DNA of 64,000 bases. It comes from Nonomuraea corallina. Lineage in GTDB: Bacteria > Actinomycetota > Actinomycetes > Streptosporangiales > Streptosporangiaceae. Positions 35,383-43,571 of the stretch are shown in pieces. The position numbers were made by a program, and so were the translations under genes. The notes beneath the pieces were generated by a model. That model saw only the letters and a program-made list of their open reading frames with translations. It searched no databases and was not told the DNA's origin. Every line of letters starts with the position of its first letter. The stretch's first letter is position 1. The stretch covers positions 42,639 to 106,638 of the forward strand of contig NZ_JAPNNL010000003.1 of the NCBI RefSeq assembly GCF_027620315.1. The letters are read 5' to 3'.

Positions 35383-36747
35383 TCATCCCCGGGCCGGGGC
35401 CTCCGCCGGGCCCCTGGCGAACCTGGTCAGCAGGTTCAGCGTGGCGCGCCGGGTGAAGGCGGAGGCCGCCCGCGTCACGCCGTGGCCGCACTCCTCGCCC
35501 TTCAGGCCGCACACCCAGCGCATCGTGCCGGAGGCGAACACCCCGGCGCCGCTGGGGGCGACGTAGTAGGTGCTGTGGCTCACGGTGGCCCGGCCGCCGC
35601 AGTCGACCGGCGACTCGGCCAGCACCTGGACGCCGTCCGGCGAGCCGGGCGACACCTTGTCGGTCTCCACGCCGACCAGCCCGGGGAAGGTCGTGCCCCG
35701 GGTCCCCTCGAAGATCCAGTGGCCTGGCTCGCTCACCCGGTAGGCCGCCTCGGCCGGGAAGCAGTCGTACATCTGCCCGACCAGCGCGCTCTCCGGCTCC
35801 GAGCGCCGCCAGAGCGGGCACTGGGTCTCCTTGTCACACATGATCATCCTGCCGTGCAGCCCGATCCGCCAGTAGACGGCGTTGGCCCCGAGGAAGGCCA
35901 GGTTCGCGCCCGCGTCACGGGCCCGGGTGACGGCCTCCCGCATCTGGGGCGACCAGTACTCGTCGTGCCCCAGCGACACCACGGCGCGGGCGCCGCGCAG
36001 CGCCCCTGGCCGCAGGTCGAGGCTGGTCAGGTAGGCCAGCGGCACGCCGCTCTGCTCGGCCAGCCGGATCGCCTCCCGTTCGAAGTCGAGGAAGAGCCGG
36101 GCGCCCGAGCCGTCGTAGGGGCGGTCGAAGGTGACCTTGCGTGACCGGTTCTCGAATCCGCCGGGGCCGGTGTAGAGGCTGCGGCCGCCCCACCGGTTGT
36201 ACGCCTGCCAGGTGGTGACCGCGTTGACGATGACCACCCGGCCCTCGGCCGAGGCCGAGCGCACGGTGATCGGCACGTACCGCTGGCCGCCCGTGGAGGC
36301 GTCCAGCCGCACCAGGTAGGCGCCCTCGGCCCAGCCGGTGGTGTCGACGGTGAGCGAGGGCTTCCAGTGGGCGGCGGTCACCATGCCCTCGACGGTCCGC
36401 GGCGCGGGCTGCCGTCTGCCGCCGGTCCGCTCCGAGTGCCAGACCCGTACCGGCTGGGCGCCCATCCGGAACGCCGACGCGGTGAAAAGGGGCGCGGTGG
36501 TGGAGACGAGCAGCCGGAACCGCTCCCCCGGCAGCACGCTGACGCGGTCGGCGTAGCCCTCGATCTCGTGCTCGTCGCCGCGTGCGGTGATGCGCCACCG
36601 CGCGGGCACGCCGGGCGGCGCCTGGGCGGGCGTGGCCCGTCCGGAAGCGGAGGCGGTCGCCGGGGCGGGCCCGGAGGCGACGGGCGCGGGGGCCGGGGCG
36701 GCGCAGCCGGCGGCGAGCAGGACCAGGACGGCGAGGACGTGACGCAC
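35383..36747 (-). CDS. Exported lipoprotein with N,N-dimethylformamidase beta-subunit-like domain
   Basis: This 454-residue lipoprotein has the lipobox LLAAGC (Cys15) and an Ala/Pro-rich spacer to about residue 48. A C-terminal domain of the N,N-dimethylformamidase large-subunit type follows (about 190-445). Characteristic segments are AYNRWGGRSLYTGPGGFENRSRKVTFDRPYDG, LTSLDLRPGALRGARAVVSLGHDEYWSPQMREAV and NLAFLGANAVYWRI. True DMFases hydrolyse dimethylformamide with an iron centre; this exported form probably acts on another amide or is structural. Several cysteines (MCDKETQC, VDCGG, VCGLKGEECG) may form disulfides. It ends 31 bases from the SgcJ-like start. Confidence 0.82.
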   Translation of the reverse strand: MRHVLAVLVLLAAGCAAPAPAPVASGPAPATASASGRATPAQAPPGVPARWRITARGDEHEIEGYADRVSVLPGERFRLLVSTTAPLFTASAFRMGAQPVRVWHSERTGGRRQPAPRTVEGMVTAAHWKPSLTVDTTGWAEGAYLVRLDASTGGQRYVPITVRSASAEGRVVIVNAVTTWQAYNRWGGRSLYTGPGGFENRSRKVTFDRPYDGSGARLFLDFEREAIRLAEQSGVPLAYLTSLDLRPGALRGARAVVSLGHDEYWSPQMREAVTRARDAGANLAFLGANAVYWRIGLHGRMIMCDKETQCPLWRRSEPESALVGQMYDCFPAEAAYRVSEPGHWIFEGTRGTTFPGLVGVETDKVSPGSPDGVQVLAESPVDCGGRATVSHSTYYVAPSGAGVFASGTMRWVCGLKGEECGHGVTRAASAFTRRATLNLLTRFARGPAEAPARG

Positions 36748-36801
36748 GGTCGCCCATGGTTCCGCCTGTTCCCGGCCGGGCGCCGGACCTTGGCGAAGTG
36801 C

Positions 36802-37710
36802 TTACCCGTCGCGGGCCGAACCCCGGTCCGGCCGGCCGGGCGCCGAGAGCACCGCCCCGCTCGACCACAGGCGCTCCATGACGGCGGCGACGGCCTCCTG
36901 CCCGCCGGCCCACTCGGGCGGGTCCGGGTCCGGGGGCAGGTGGCCGACCGGCAGCAGGTAGAGCGACGCTTCGTCGACGCCGTCGACGTCCAGGATCGCG
37001 TGGACCTCGTCGTCGACGAACCCGCCGATCGGGACCGCGCCGCAGCCGAGGGCGGGCGCGACGAGGAGCACGTTCTGCGCCACGTGGCCGATCTCCAGCA
37101 CCACGAACCGGTAGGCGCGTTCGCCGTACTTCAGCGTGGTCCGCCCGAAGACGGCGGTGAGCACCAGCGTCGCGGCGGCCGTCTCGAGGATCTCCGGGTA
37201 GGACGAGGCCTCCGCCAGCCGTGCGGGAGCCGTCGCGTCCAGGTCGAGCGTCTCCAGCACGTGGTCGTTGGCGCGGTAGTGGTAGACGCCGGGTTCCAGG
37301 CCGTCGACCGCGCGCACGACCACGTAGATCTCGGTGGGGTGCAGGCCGCCGGCCGAGGGCGCGGCGCGCAGGGTCGTCCGCTCCCCGTCACCGGCGCCGC
37401 CGGGCAGCCCCGCCGACAGCATGAGCAGGGCCGCGAGGTCCGGCACGGTGAGAGGCCGCGCGGAGAACCGGCGCACCGACCGGCGGGCGGCTATGGCCTG
37501 GTGCAGCGGCATGTCCAGCGGTTCTGGCCGGGGCAGCGCGATCACCTGGGCGCCGCCGTACCGTTTGCCGGGACGTCTGGTCAGCCGCTGGAAGGAGGGG
37601 CTGTTGCCGACCGTCGCCACCCGCCAGCCGAAGCTCCGGTCGTGGCGGCGTTGTTTGCTGTTCTCGTGGTAGAGCTCCGCCAGGCTCGAACCGATCGTCA
37701 GCGAGTCCAT
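36802..37710 (-). CDS. SagB-type azoline dehydrogenase (TOMM B protein)
   Basis: This 302-residue FMN nitroreductase-fold enzyme is of the SagB/McbC family. An N-terminal region (YHENSKQRRHDRSFGWRVATVG) typical of SagB precedes the core with RRSVRRFSARPLTVPDLAALL (FMN phosphate site) and APSAGGLHPTEIYVVV. It also has the diagnostic LKYGERAYRFVVLEIGHVAQN, which carries the Lys-Tyr pair needed for azoline oxidation. It oxidises thiazolines/oxazolines to thiazoles/oxazoles on a ribosomal peptide. ATG 37710 with AAGGTGA upstream is preferred over GTG 37716. It begins seven bases after the YcaO stop, so it is the fourth gene of the cluster transcript. Confidence 0.9.
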   Translation of the reverse strand: MDSLTIGSSLAELYHENSKQRRHDRSFGWRVATVGNSPSFQRLTRRPGKRYGGAQVIALPRPEPLDMPLHQAIAARRSVRRFSARPLTVPDLAALLMLSAGLPGGAGDGERTTLRAAPSAGGLHPTEIYVVVRAVDGLEPGVYHYRANDHVLETLDLDATAPARLAEASSYPEILETAAATLVLTAVFGRTTLKYGERAYRFVVLEIGHVAQNVLLVAPALGCGAVPIGGFVDDEVHAILDVDGVDEASLYLLPVGHLPPDPDPPEWAGGQEAVAAVMERLWSSGAVLSAPGRPDRGSARDG

Positions 37711-37717
37711 GATCACC

Positions 37718-39037
37718 TTACGGGTACGGGTGCGGTGCGCGGTTGAGGTCCCCGGGACCGGCCGGGCGCGGGCAGGGCGCCTCCGGATGTCTTGCGTAGA
37801 GCCGGTGGCCGCCGAGCAGCGGCCGGCTCTCGTCCGCGTACAGCGGTTGCAGGCCGGGGACCATGACCTTCACCACGTGATAGCCGCACCCGGCGACGTC
37901 GGGGGTGGTGAGGTCCACGGCGAGGGCCTCGAGGCCGGCCGCTCCCAGCCGCCCGAGCACGGCGTCGAGCGCGGTCCGGTGGTCGGCGGGAGGCTCCCCG
38001 GCGGCCGGAAGCGGGACCATCGGGCGGTCCAGGAACGGCTCCAGCGCCCGCGCGGACCCTCCTGACGCGTAGTGGAAGACGTGATCCTCGAAGGTGGTGA
38101 GCTCGTCCGCCGAAGGGGCCGGGGTGCCGGCCCGGGTCCTGCACAGGTATTTCGCCCATTCCCGCGTCTGGGCCGCCTCGACGAGCGCCTTCAGCACGGC
38201 CTTGGCCGGATCATGGTGCGCCGCCCCGCCCGCGCACGCGATGGGCGGGTCCTGCCGCTGGTCCAGGAGCAGGCACAGGAAGGCCGGCACGCCGAGGTCG
38301 GTCGTCATGTCCAGGACGTGGTAGTCCAGCCCCGGCCGGCGCAGCCGGGTCGCGTACACCTCGGCGATCGTGGGATGCGACAGGAGGTCGACGCGGCCGA
38401 GCGGCAGTTCGCGCAGCCAACTGATCATGAAGGCGTCCCGTTCGATCGCCTCGTACAGGCCGCTGAGCACCGCTTCGGCCCGCGAGGCGGCGCAGGCGAG
38501 CCCCGTCGAGACGGCGGGACCGACGATGTGCTCCTCGACGTCCCGGCCCTGCGGGAGGTACGGCAGATGGACCAGGCAGGCCGGGACGTGGGACCAGGCG
38601 GCCCGGCTCAGGGAGTACGCCCGCAGCCAGGCGATGGGGGTGTCGTCGCCGAAGTGCGGCGCGTGCTCGGCCTGGTCCCGGTGGAACAGGGCGTACTGCG
38701 CGGGCCCCGGCGGCGGATGGCCGCCGGCCGCGAGCCCGCGCCAGGTCGCCACGGTGACCTGGTCGGGCTGGGAGAACGCGGCGCAGTAGCGTTCCAGCCC
38801 TTCCCCGATGGCGGCGGCCCGCGCCGCTTCCCTGGTCAGACCGGCTCCGCCGTTCTGGTCATAGCAGGAGCCCGCGCCCAGCGCGGCGCTGTCGGCCATC
38901 CGCACCGAGCTGTTGAAGATCCGCGGTTCGCCGGGCCCGACGGGAAGGTCGAGGACGTGGGCGATGATGCCGGTGCGGCTGTCGACCGGGCCGGGCGTTG
39001 CCGCCGACGCCGGGCGGGCCGCCGGTGGAGCCTTCAC
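37718..39037 (-). CDS. YcaO-domain cyclodehydratase (TOMM D protein)
   Basis: This 439-residue YcaO protein uses ATP to convert Cys, Ser or Thr side chains and the preceding amide into azolines. ATP/Mg motifs are visible: AAAIGEGLERYCAAF, SGLYEAIERDAFMISWL and KALVEAAQTREW. The C-terminus ends PHPYP, the PxPxP motif of azoline-forming YcaOs. Family ends are conserved up to this terminus, so the protein looks complete and active. The start is GTG 39037, whose GTGA overlaps the stop of the partner gene; an in-frame start at 39058 would overlap further. It lies between the RRE-ThiF partner and the SagB dehydrogenase. Confidence 0.93.
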   Translation of the reverse strand: MKAPPAARPASAATPGPVDSRTGIIAHVLDLPVGPGEPRIFNSSVRMADSAALGAGSCYDQNGGAGLTREAARAAAIGEGLERYCAAFSQPDQVTVATWRGLAAGGHPPPGPAQYALFHRDQAEHAPHFGDDTPIAWLRAYSLSRAAWSHVPACLVHLPYLPQGRDVEEHIVGPAVSTGLACAASRAEAVLSGLYEAIERDAFMISWLRELPLGRVDLLSHPTIAEVYATRLRRPGLDYHVLDMTTDLGVPAFLCLLLDQRQDPPIACAGGAAHHDPAKAVLKALVEAAQTREWAKYLCRTRAGTPAPSADELTTFEDHVFHYASGGSARALEPFLDRPMVPLPAAGEPPADHRTALDAVLGRLGAAGLEALAVDLTTPDVAGCGYHVVKVMVPGLQPLYADESRPLLGGHRLYARHPEAPCPRPAGPGDLNRAPHPYP

Positions 39038-40266
39038 TGGACGCCTTCCACGTCCCACACCTGGAGGGCCGGGCGGTCCCGGGACGGCAGGCCGCAGGAC
39101 CGGCAGCGCGGCACGCGCAGGACCGGATGCAGCGTCGTGGTGCTGGACAGCACGTCGATCGCGAGGAGTCCGTCGACGGTCGTGGCGGGCGCGAACCCGG
39201 TGATGAGCTTGACCACCTCGAGAGCCACCAGCGACAGCCCGGGGACCACGGCGAGGAACGGCTGTGCCGCGCCCTCACCCCAGAGGTGCTCGACCAGCGC
39301 CGCCTCCTCGTAGCGCGTGAGATGGCTGCGGCGCCGATCGTCGAAGCAGGTCCAGCAGGCGCTGCGCCCCGGCAGCACCGTCGGCCCGATCAGCACCTCC
39401 AGGCCGACCGTGCGGCAACTGGTCCACGGCGTCCCTGACGCCATCACCGCCCTGTTGACGGATTCGTGCTCGGTCGGCTGGAACACGTCGCCGGCCAGGA
39501 CCACCGCGTCACACCGTTCCAGCAGGTCCTGCCACGTCCCCGGGCCGGCGGGAACGGCGCGGCAGTGCGGGCTGGTCTGCCCGATCAGTTCGCAGACCAC
39601 CTCGGCGCTGGACCGTCCCCGGTGGCGCAGGTCGTACCAGGCGTCGGCGCGGGCCGCCTCCTCGGCCACCGGCCCGTCGTCCACGCACACCAGCTCGCCG
39701 ACCCCGGACGTCGCCAGGTCCCTGGCGACCTGGGAACCGAGCCGGCCGCACCCCAGGACGGCCACGACGGCCTCCCGCAGGCGCGCCTGGTAGTGCGCGC
39801 CCGACGCGGGCACGTCCGGCCGGGACGGCGCGGCCGAGTCGGAGGCCGCGGAGAAGTGGCCGAAGAAGTCGGCCTGCGGCCGCCACCACCGCTGTTCCTC
39901 GGCGGTCAGCGCCGTGCACTCCGGAGGTCCCTCCCGCAGCAGGCCCTGCGTGTGCAGAGCGCCCAGCAGGTCGTCGACCAGTGCCGGATGCGCGTCGTGG
40001 CCGTCGAGCTGGGCACGGATGTCCTCGATCATCCGGGTGCCGTCCAGGAGCGGCAGCAGCCGCTGGAGCAGTCCGGGCGTCACGTGGTCGAGGGCGAACG
40101 ACCGCGTCAGCGAGTCGAGCCGGACCGTGCCCGACGGCGTGGTGGACACCCGGTACCAGCCGGGCACCCATGGCCGCGCCGGCAGCGTGTCGTTCCTGGG
40201 CAAGGTCCGCTCCGTCAGATCGCGCTGGTGCTGGTGCTGGAGCAGCCGTGACAGGAGGTGCTGCAA
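39034..40266 (-). CDS. RRE/ThiF-like leader-binding partner (TOMM C protein)
   Basis: This 410-residue protein matches TOMM precursor leader-peptide-binding proteins. An N-terminal winged-helix RiPP recognition element (about 45-115; VTPGLLQRLLPLLDGTRMIEDIRAQLDG) precedes an E1/ThiF-like Rossmann domain (about 160-390; AVVAVLGCGRLGSQVARDLATSGVGELVCVDDG). Four cysteines placed to bind zinc follow (CWTCFDD and CRSCGLP). It delivers substrate to, and stimulates, the YcaO enzyme. The start is TTG 40266, inside the 3' end of the precursor gene (52-bp overlap). GGGGGAG in the core-coding glycine codons serves as ribosome site six bases away. Its stop overlaps the YcaO start. Confidence 0.88.
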   Translation of the reverse strand: MQHLLSRLLQHQHQRDLTERTLPRNDTLPARPWVPGWYRVSTTPSGTVRLDSLTRSFALDHVTPGLLQRLLPLLDGTRMIEDIRAQLDGHDAHPALVDDLLGALHTQGLLREGPPECTALTAEEQRWWRPQADFFGHFSAASDSAAPSRPDVPASGAHYQARLREAVVAVLGCGRLGSQVARDLATSGVGELVCVDDGPVAEEAARADAWYDLRHRGRSSAEVVCELIGQTSPHCRAVPAGPGTWQDLLERCDAVVLAGDVFQPTEHESVNRAVMASGTPWTSCRTVGLEVLIGPTVLPGRSACWTCFDDRRRSHLTRYEEAALVEHLWGEGAAQPFLAVVPGLSLVALEVVKLITGFAPATTVDGLLAIDVLSSTTTLHPVLRVPRCRSCGLPSRDRPALQVWDVEGVQ

Positions 40267-40889
40267 CTGCAGCTCCCCCCGCCGTGCGAGGCACGGGCCT
40301 GCAGCCGCGCGAAGCTCGCGATCTCGGCGGCCAGCCGCCCGTGACCGCGCAGCGTCGCCATCTCGTCGGAGTCGTAGATGTTCATGGACGACTCGTCGTG
40401 CAGAAGCGACGCGTGCGCGAAGTCGGAGATCGAGAGCACCTGCCGGATGGACACCTCGGCCAGCGACGCCCGCGTGCCGACGTCGGGCGCCGAGGTGACG
40501 AGCGCCTCGGCGCCCTGGTCCAGCAGCTCGGCGGCCCCGTACTCGGTGGAGACCACCTCGTCGTCGACGACGAACAGCGTGGAGAAGGCGCGGATGGACG
40601 TACGGTCCTCCATGAGGACGCGGACGGCCACGGCGAACCCGCCCTGGGAGACGCTGAGGCCGGCGTGCTGCGCGAGGTCGTCCGAGACGAACGGGAGGAT
40701 CCCGACGGCGAAGCCCGCGTGGTTTTCCTCGCTGTAGATGTTCACCGCTCGCGCGCGCTCGGGCATCGCCCGCATGCCGAGGCGTTCGAGCTCCTCGCGC
40801 AGGATGCCCGCGGTGGTGGAGTCGCGCAGGGCGGTCTCGATGAAGGGCATGCCGAGTTCGATGTCGAGCTCGGTGATCGTGCCGGCCAT
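40215..40889 (-). CDS. Putative TOMM precursor with a ~200-residue leader domain
   Basis: This 224-residue protein begins MAGTITELDIELGMPFIETA. Residues 1-200 look like a folded, soluble alpha/beta domain that I do not recognise. It has no cysteine in that part, many acidic residues, and repeats of the form VSQGGFAVAVRVLMED. The last 19 residues are SCSCSTSCHGCSSTSTSAI, after a GGG linker. There are four Cys, eight Ser and three Thr, so 15 of 19 could be cyclised. Together with the RRE-ThiF, YcaO and SagB genes directly downstream, this tail is the obvious azole core. ATG 40889 has GGAGG six bases upstream. Ordinary TOMM leaders are 20-80 residues. The N-terminal domain may be an enzyme-derived carrier, or the modified protein itself may be the end product. 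Confidence 0.75.
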   Translation of the reverse strand: MAGTITELDIELGMPFIETALRDSTTAGILREELERLGMRAMPERARAVNIYSEENHAGFAVGILPFVSDDLAQHAGLSVSQGGFAVAVRVLMEDRTSIRAFSTLFVVDDEVVSTEYGAAELLDQGAEALVTSAPDVGTRASLAEVSIRQVLSISDFAHASLLHDESSMNIYDSDEMATLRGHGRLAAEIASFARLQARASHGGGSCSCSTSCHGCSSTSTSAI

Positions 40890-41300
40890 CTCGCCTCCGA
40901 TCCCCGGTCGTCGGTGTCCTCGCCTGTAGTTTCCCGGCCTTCGCTGGTCGTACCGCTGCCGTTGGTAAGGACTTCGCCGGTGAGCCATCACCGGCCGGAC
41001 GGCCGGGGCCCGCCGCCGCGCGGATGCGGCGCCCGCGCCGGGCCGCTCACGCCGTGCCGGGCAAACGCGGCGTAGATCGTGGCGGGGGCGGCGTACCGGC
41101 GCGGCGGCCGCAGGCCCGTGAGGTCGCCGGGCCGTCCCGCGCCTCCTCATCCGGCCATCCGCGGCCGGCGCATTGCCGTGGCCACATCCCCGGCTTACGC
41201 TTCACGAACCGTCTTCGAACTGCTGCCGACGCGCCTGGAGCAGCACGTCAAGGAGGCCGGGCCGGGTGAGAGCCGGCTGGTGACGTGCGCGCCGCCGTGA
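40890..41300. other. 411-bp gene-free region upstream of the TOMM cluster
   Basis: No protein family is visible. It should contain the promoter of the TOMM transcript (minus strand), with GGAGG at 40895-40899 as the precursor's ribosome site. A plus-strand frame ending at 41300 closes with TVFELLPTRLEQHVKEAG, which looks protein-like, but has no good start or ribosome site. It could be a gene remnant. Confidence 0.45.
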
Positions 41301-42092
41301 TCAGCGGCCGGTGGCCGGTCGCGGCGGCAGGAGGCAGGGGTCCGGCTGGCGCGTGGTCAGCCAGTGCCGCAGCACGCGGCGGAACAGCCGCGGGTCCTCG
41401 GCGCTCCACTGGTGCCCCACCCCGGGCACGGTCCGCGCGAGCGACTCCGGCGCCCGGGAGGTCACCTCGCTCTGCGCCCGGTGCACCGCCCCGGGCTCCC
41501 GCTCCCCCGCCAGCATCAGGATCGGCGCCCGCGTACGCCGCAGTCCCTCCAGGTCGGCGGCCGGCACCCCCGCGTAGACCTGGTGCAACACCCGTCGCGC
41601 CGAGACGCGGTCGATCCCCAGGCCGGTCTCGACGAAGACGCCGGCCGAGTCCTCAGGCAGCCGGAACGCGCGCGCCATGACCCGCCAGTACGAGCGCGAA
41701 CCCCACCACCGGACCTGGGCCAGCCCCAGCTTCCTGGCCACCGCGCCCAGCCCGCGCAGCGGGGCGCCGGAGAGCAGCGCGCCGCTGACCAGGCCGGGAT
41801 GGCGTGCCGTGAGGACGGTGCCGACCACGGCGCCCAAGGAGAGCCCGACCAGGTGCGCGCGTCCGTCGTGGGCGCGTTCCCTGATGAGGTCCGCCATCGA
41901 GTCCGCCACGCCGGCGACGGTGGTCCAGGGCACGCCGTTCGACGCGCCGAAACCGGGAAGGTCGGGGATCAGCACGTGGTGGTCGGGCAGCGACGCGGCC
42001 TGCTCGTGCCACGACCAGCCGGCGACATTGCCGCCGTGCAGGAACAGGACGCTCTCACCGGCGCCGGGACGGTCCTCGCGTACGGCGATCAC
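41301..42092 (-). CDS. Alpha/beta hydrolase
   Basis: This 263-residue alpha/beta-hydrolase has the oxyanion segment VLFLHGGNVAGWSWHEQ, the nucleophile elbow GLSLGAVVG (Ser about 97), an acid after the strand PILMLAGEREPG and the catalytic His in VPGVGHQWS. The lid region (about 135-200) is short. The substrate is unknown. GTG 42092 overlaps the stop of the PadR gene by four bases (GTGA), so the two form an operon and the regulator probably controls the hydrolase. It lies 411 bases before the TOMM precursor on the same strand, but there is no proof it belongs to that cluster. Confidence 0.88.
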   Translation of the reverse strand: MIAVREDRPGAGESVLFLHGGNVAGWSWHEQAASLPDHHVLIPDLPGFGASNGVPWTTVAGVADSMADLIRERAHDGRAHLVGLSLGAVVGTVLTARHPGLVSGALLSGAPLRGLGAVARKLGLAQVRWWGSRSYWRVMARAFRLPEDSAGVFVETGLGIDRVSARRVLHQVYAGVPAADLEGLRRTRAPILMLAGEREPGAVHRAQSEVTSRAPESLARTVPGVGHQWSAEDPRLFRRVLRHWLTTRQPDPCLLPPRPATGR

Positions 42093-42601
42093 AGCGCCTC
42101 CTCCAGTTCGTCGAGCCAGCGGAGCTCGGCCTCGTGATGGACGATGCCGTTGCGCACCGTCAGCGCGCGCAGCCGCTCGGCGAGGGTCGTCGCGGGCGCC
42201 TCGATCGCCCGGAACGCGTCGAGCCGCCGCCTGACCAGCGCCCGGCGCTCGCGCGCGAGCGTCCGGACCAGCTCGGCGTCCCCGGCCCGTCCCGCGAAGA
42301 AGATCCTGGCCAGGAACTCCTCACGCGGCGACTCGGTGGGAGGCGGGGAGCGCAGCCAGGACTCCAGCTCGGCGGAGCCGGCCTCGGTCAACCGGTACAC
42401 GTGCCGGTCCGGGCGGGACCGCTGGGAGATGACGTCCTCGTGCACCAGGCCCTCGGCGTGCAGGACGCCGAGGGTGCGGTAGATCTGCGACCGGTCGGCC
42501 GCCCAGAAGTGCTGGGCGGTGGCGTCGAAGGTCTTCTTGAGGTCGTATCCGCTCATCGGCCGCAGGTCGATGAGGCCGAGGATGGCATGCTTAAGGGACA
42601 C
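42089..42601 (-). CDS. PadR-family transcriptional regulator
   Basis: This 170-residue PadR regulator (subfamily with C-terminal Vir_act_alpha_C coiled region) has the winged helix HAILGLIDLRPMSGYDLKKTFDATAQHFWAADRSQIYRTLGVLHAEGLVHEDV. The helical dimer arm runs about 95-170. The GTG at 42601 is preferred because TAGACT (42609-42614, minus strand) lies seven bases upstream and no ribosome site exists, which suggests a leaderless transcript. A longer in-frame start at 42622 would cross this promoter. Direct repeats ACAGCACA flank the promoter and may be its operator. It is co-transcribed with the hydrolase. Confidence 0.88.
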   Translation of the reverse strand: MSLKHAILGLIDLRPMSGYDLKKTFDATAQHFWAADRSQIYRTLGVLHAEGLVHEDVISQRSRPDRHVYRLTEAGSAELESWLRSPPPTESPREEFLARIFFAGRAGDAELVRTLARERRALVRRRLDAFRAIEAPATTLAERLRALTVRNGIVHHEAELRWLDELEEAL

Positions 42602-42621
42602 AGCACATAGTCTACAGCACA
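42600..42621. repeat. Two ACAGCACA direct repeats over the padR promoter
   Basis: ACAGCACA occurs at 42600-42607 and 42614-42621, 14 bases apart, flanking the TAGACT -10-like element of the PadR gene. The position suggests an autoregulatory site. PadR proteins more often bind inverted repeats, so this is tentative. Confidence 0.4.
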
Positions 42622-42746
42622 CCTATGCCTTCGGGCAGGCTCGGCGGGGCGCTTTACCTGACAGGTCATCGACCTCGCGGGGAGTGCGCAGCGAAGATGG
42701 CCGGACGGAACGATCACCACTGCCCGTGACGACCCCGGAGGGAACG

Positions 42747-43547
42747 ATGGCCGCACTGTCCATGTCCGAGTTCGATGCCGACTCCCGCACCGATCGCGTG
42801 GCCGCCAACCGGTACGCGGGCGTCGTCACTGATCGCTGGCATGCGCTCGGCGGCGGTCCGAACGGCGGTTACCTGATGGCGATGTGCCTGCATGCGCTCA
42901 AGCAGGAGATGCCGTTCCCCGACGCGCTCGTCGGCTCCGCCTTCTTCCTGCGCCCGGCGGTCGCCGGACCGGCGGAGCTGCGCACCGAGATCATCCGGAC
43001 CGGGCGGCGGGTCGCCACGGGCCAGGTCGTGCTGTCCCAGGAGGGCAAGGAGCGGCTGCGGGCGACGGCCACCTTCGGCACCCTCGACCAGGCCGACGGG
43101 CGCACGCTCGTCACCGGGCAGCCGCCGGCCCTCCCGGACCCGGCCGACTGCGTCGACCCGCTCGGCGGCAAGGCGCTGGACGGTGTCAGCATCAGCGAAC
43201 GGGTGGAGTTCCGGTTCGCCGAGATGCCCGGCTGGTGGCAGGGCAGGCCCGCCGAGGAGGCCGTCATGGAGTTCTGGATGCGCTTCCGGGACGGAAGCCC
43301 CGCCGATCTGGACGCGTTGCCCCTGCTGCTGGATGCCGCGCCTCCGGCCGTGCTGGCCGTCGGCGAGTTCGCGTCCGCCACGCTCGAACTGACCGCGCAC
43401 CTGCGGGCCCGGCCCGCCCCTGGCTGGCTCGCCTGTCGCGCCACCACGCGTCACCTGATCAACGGGTACCACGAGGAGGACTTCGAGATCTGGGACGCCA
43501 AAGGCGTCCTCGTCGCCCAGGGGCGGCAGCTCGCCATGCTCCCCTGA
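42747..43547 (+). CDS. Acyl-CoA thioesterase family protein (double hotdog)
   Basis: This 266-residue TesB-like thioesterase has two hotdog domains. The N-terminal half carries WHALGGGPNGGYLMAMCLHAL and FFLRPAVAGPAELRTEIIRTGRRVATGQVVLSQEGKERLRATATFG. The C-terminal half carries FWMRFRDG, LPLLLDAAPPAVLAVG and TLELTAHLRARPAPGWLACRATTRHLINGYHEEDFEIWDAKGVLVAQGRQLAMLP. It probably hydrolyses acyl-CoAs. ATG 42747 has GGAGGGAA upstream. A longer frame to 42519 overlaps the PadR gene and is not used. It stands alone between the PadR gene and the kinase gene. Confidence 0.9.
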   Translation: MAALSMSEFDADSRTDRVAANRYAGVVTDRWHALGGGPNGGYLMAMCLHALKQEMPFPDALVGSAFFLRPAVAGPAELRTEIIRTGRRVATGQVVLSQEGKERLRATATFGTLDQADGRTLVTGQPPALPDPADCVDPLGGKALDGVSISERVEFRFAEMPGWWQGRPAEEAVMEFWMRFRDGSPADLDALPLLLDAAPPAVLAVGEFASATLELTAHLRARPAPGWLACRATTRHLINGYHEEDFEIWDAKGVLVAQGRQLAMLP

Positions 43548-43571
43548 TCGGCGTGCCTTGCCGTCCGACGC

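Noticed and set aside
41079..41300. Plus-strand frame ending in TVFELLPTRLEQHVKEAG
   Set aside because: The tail looks protein-like, but the frame has no ribosome site, its N-terminal half is Arg-rich filler, and no family is visible. Kept only as a possible remnant.
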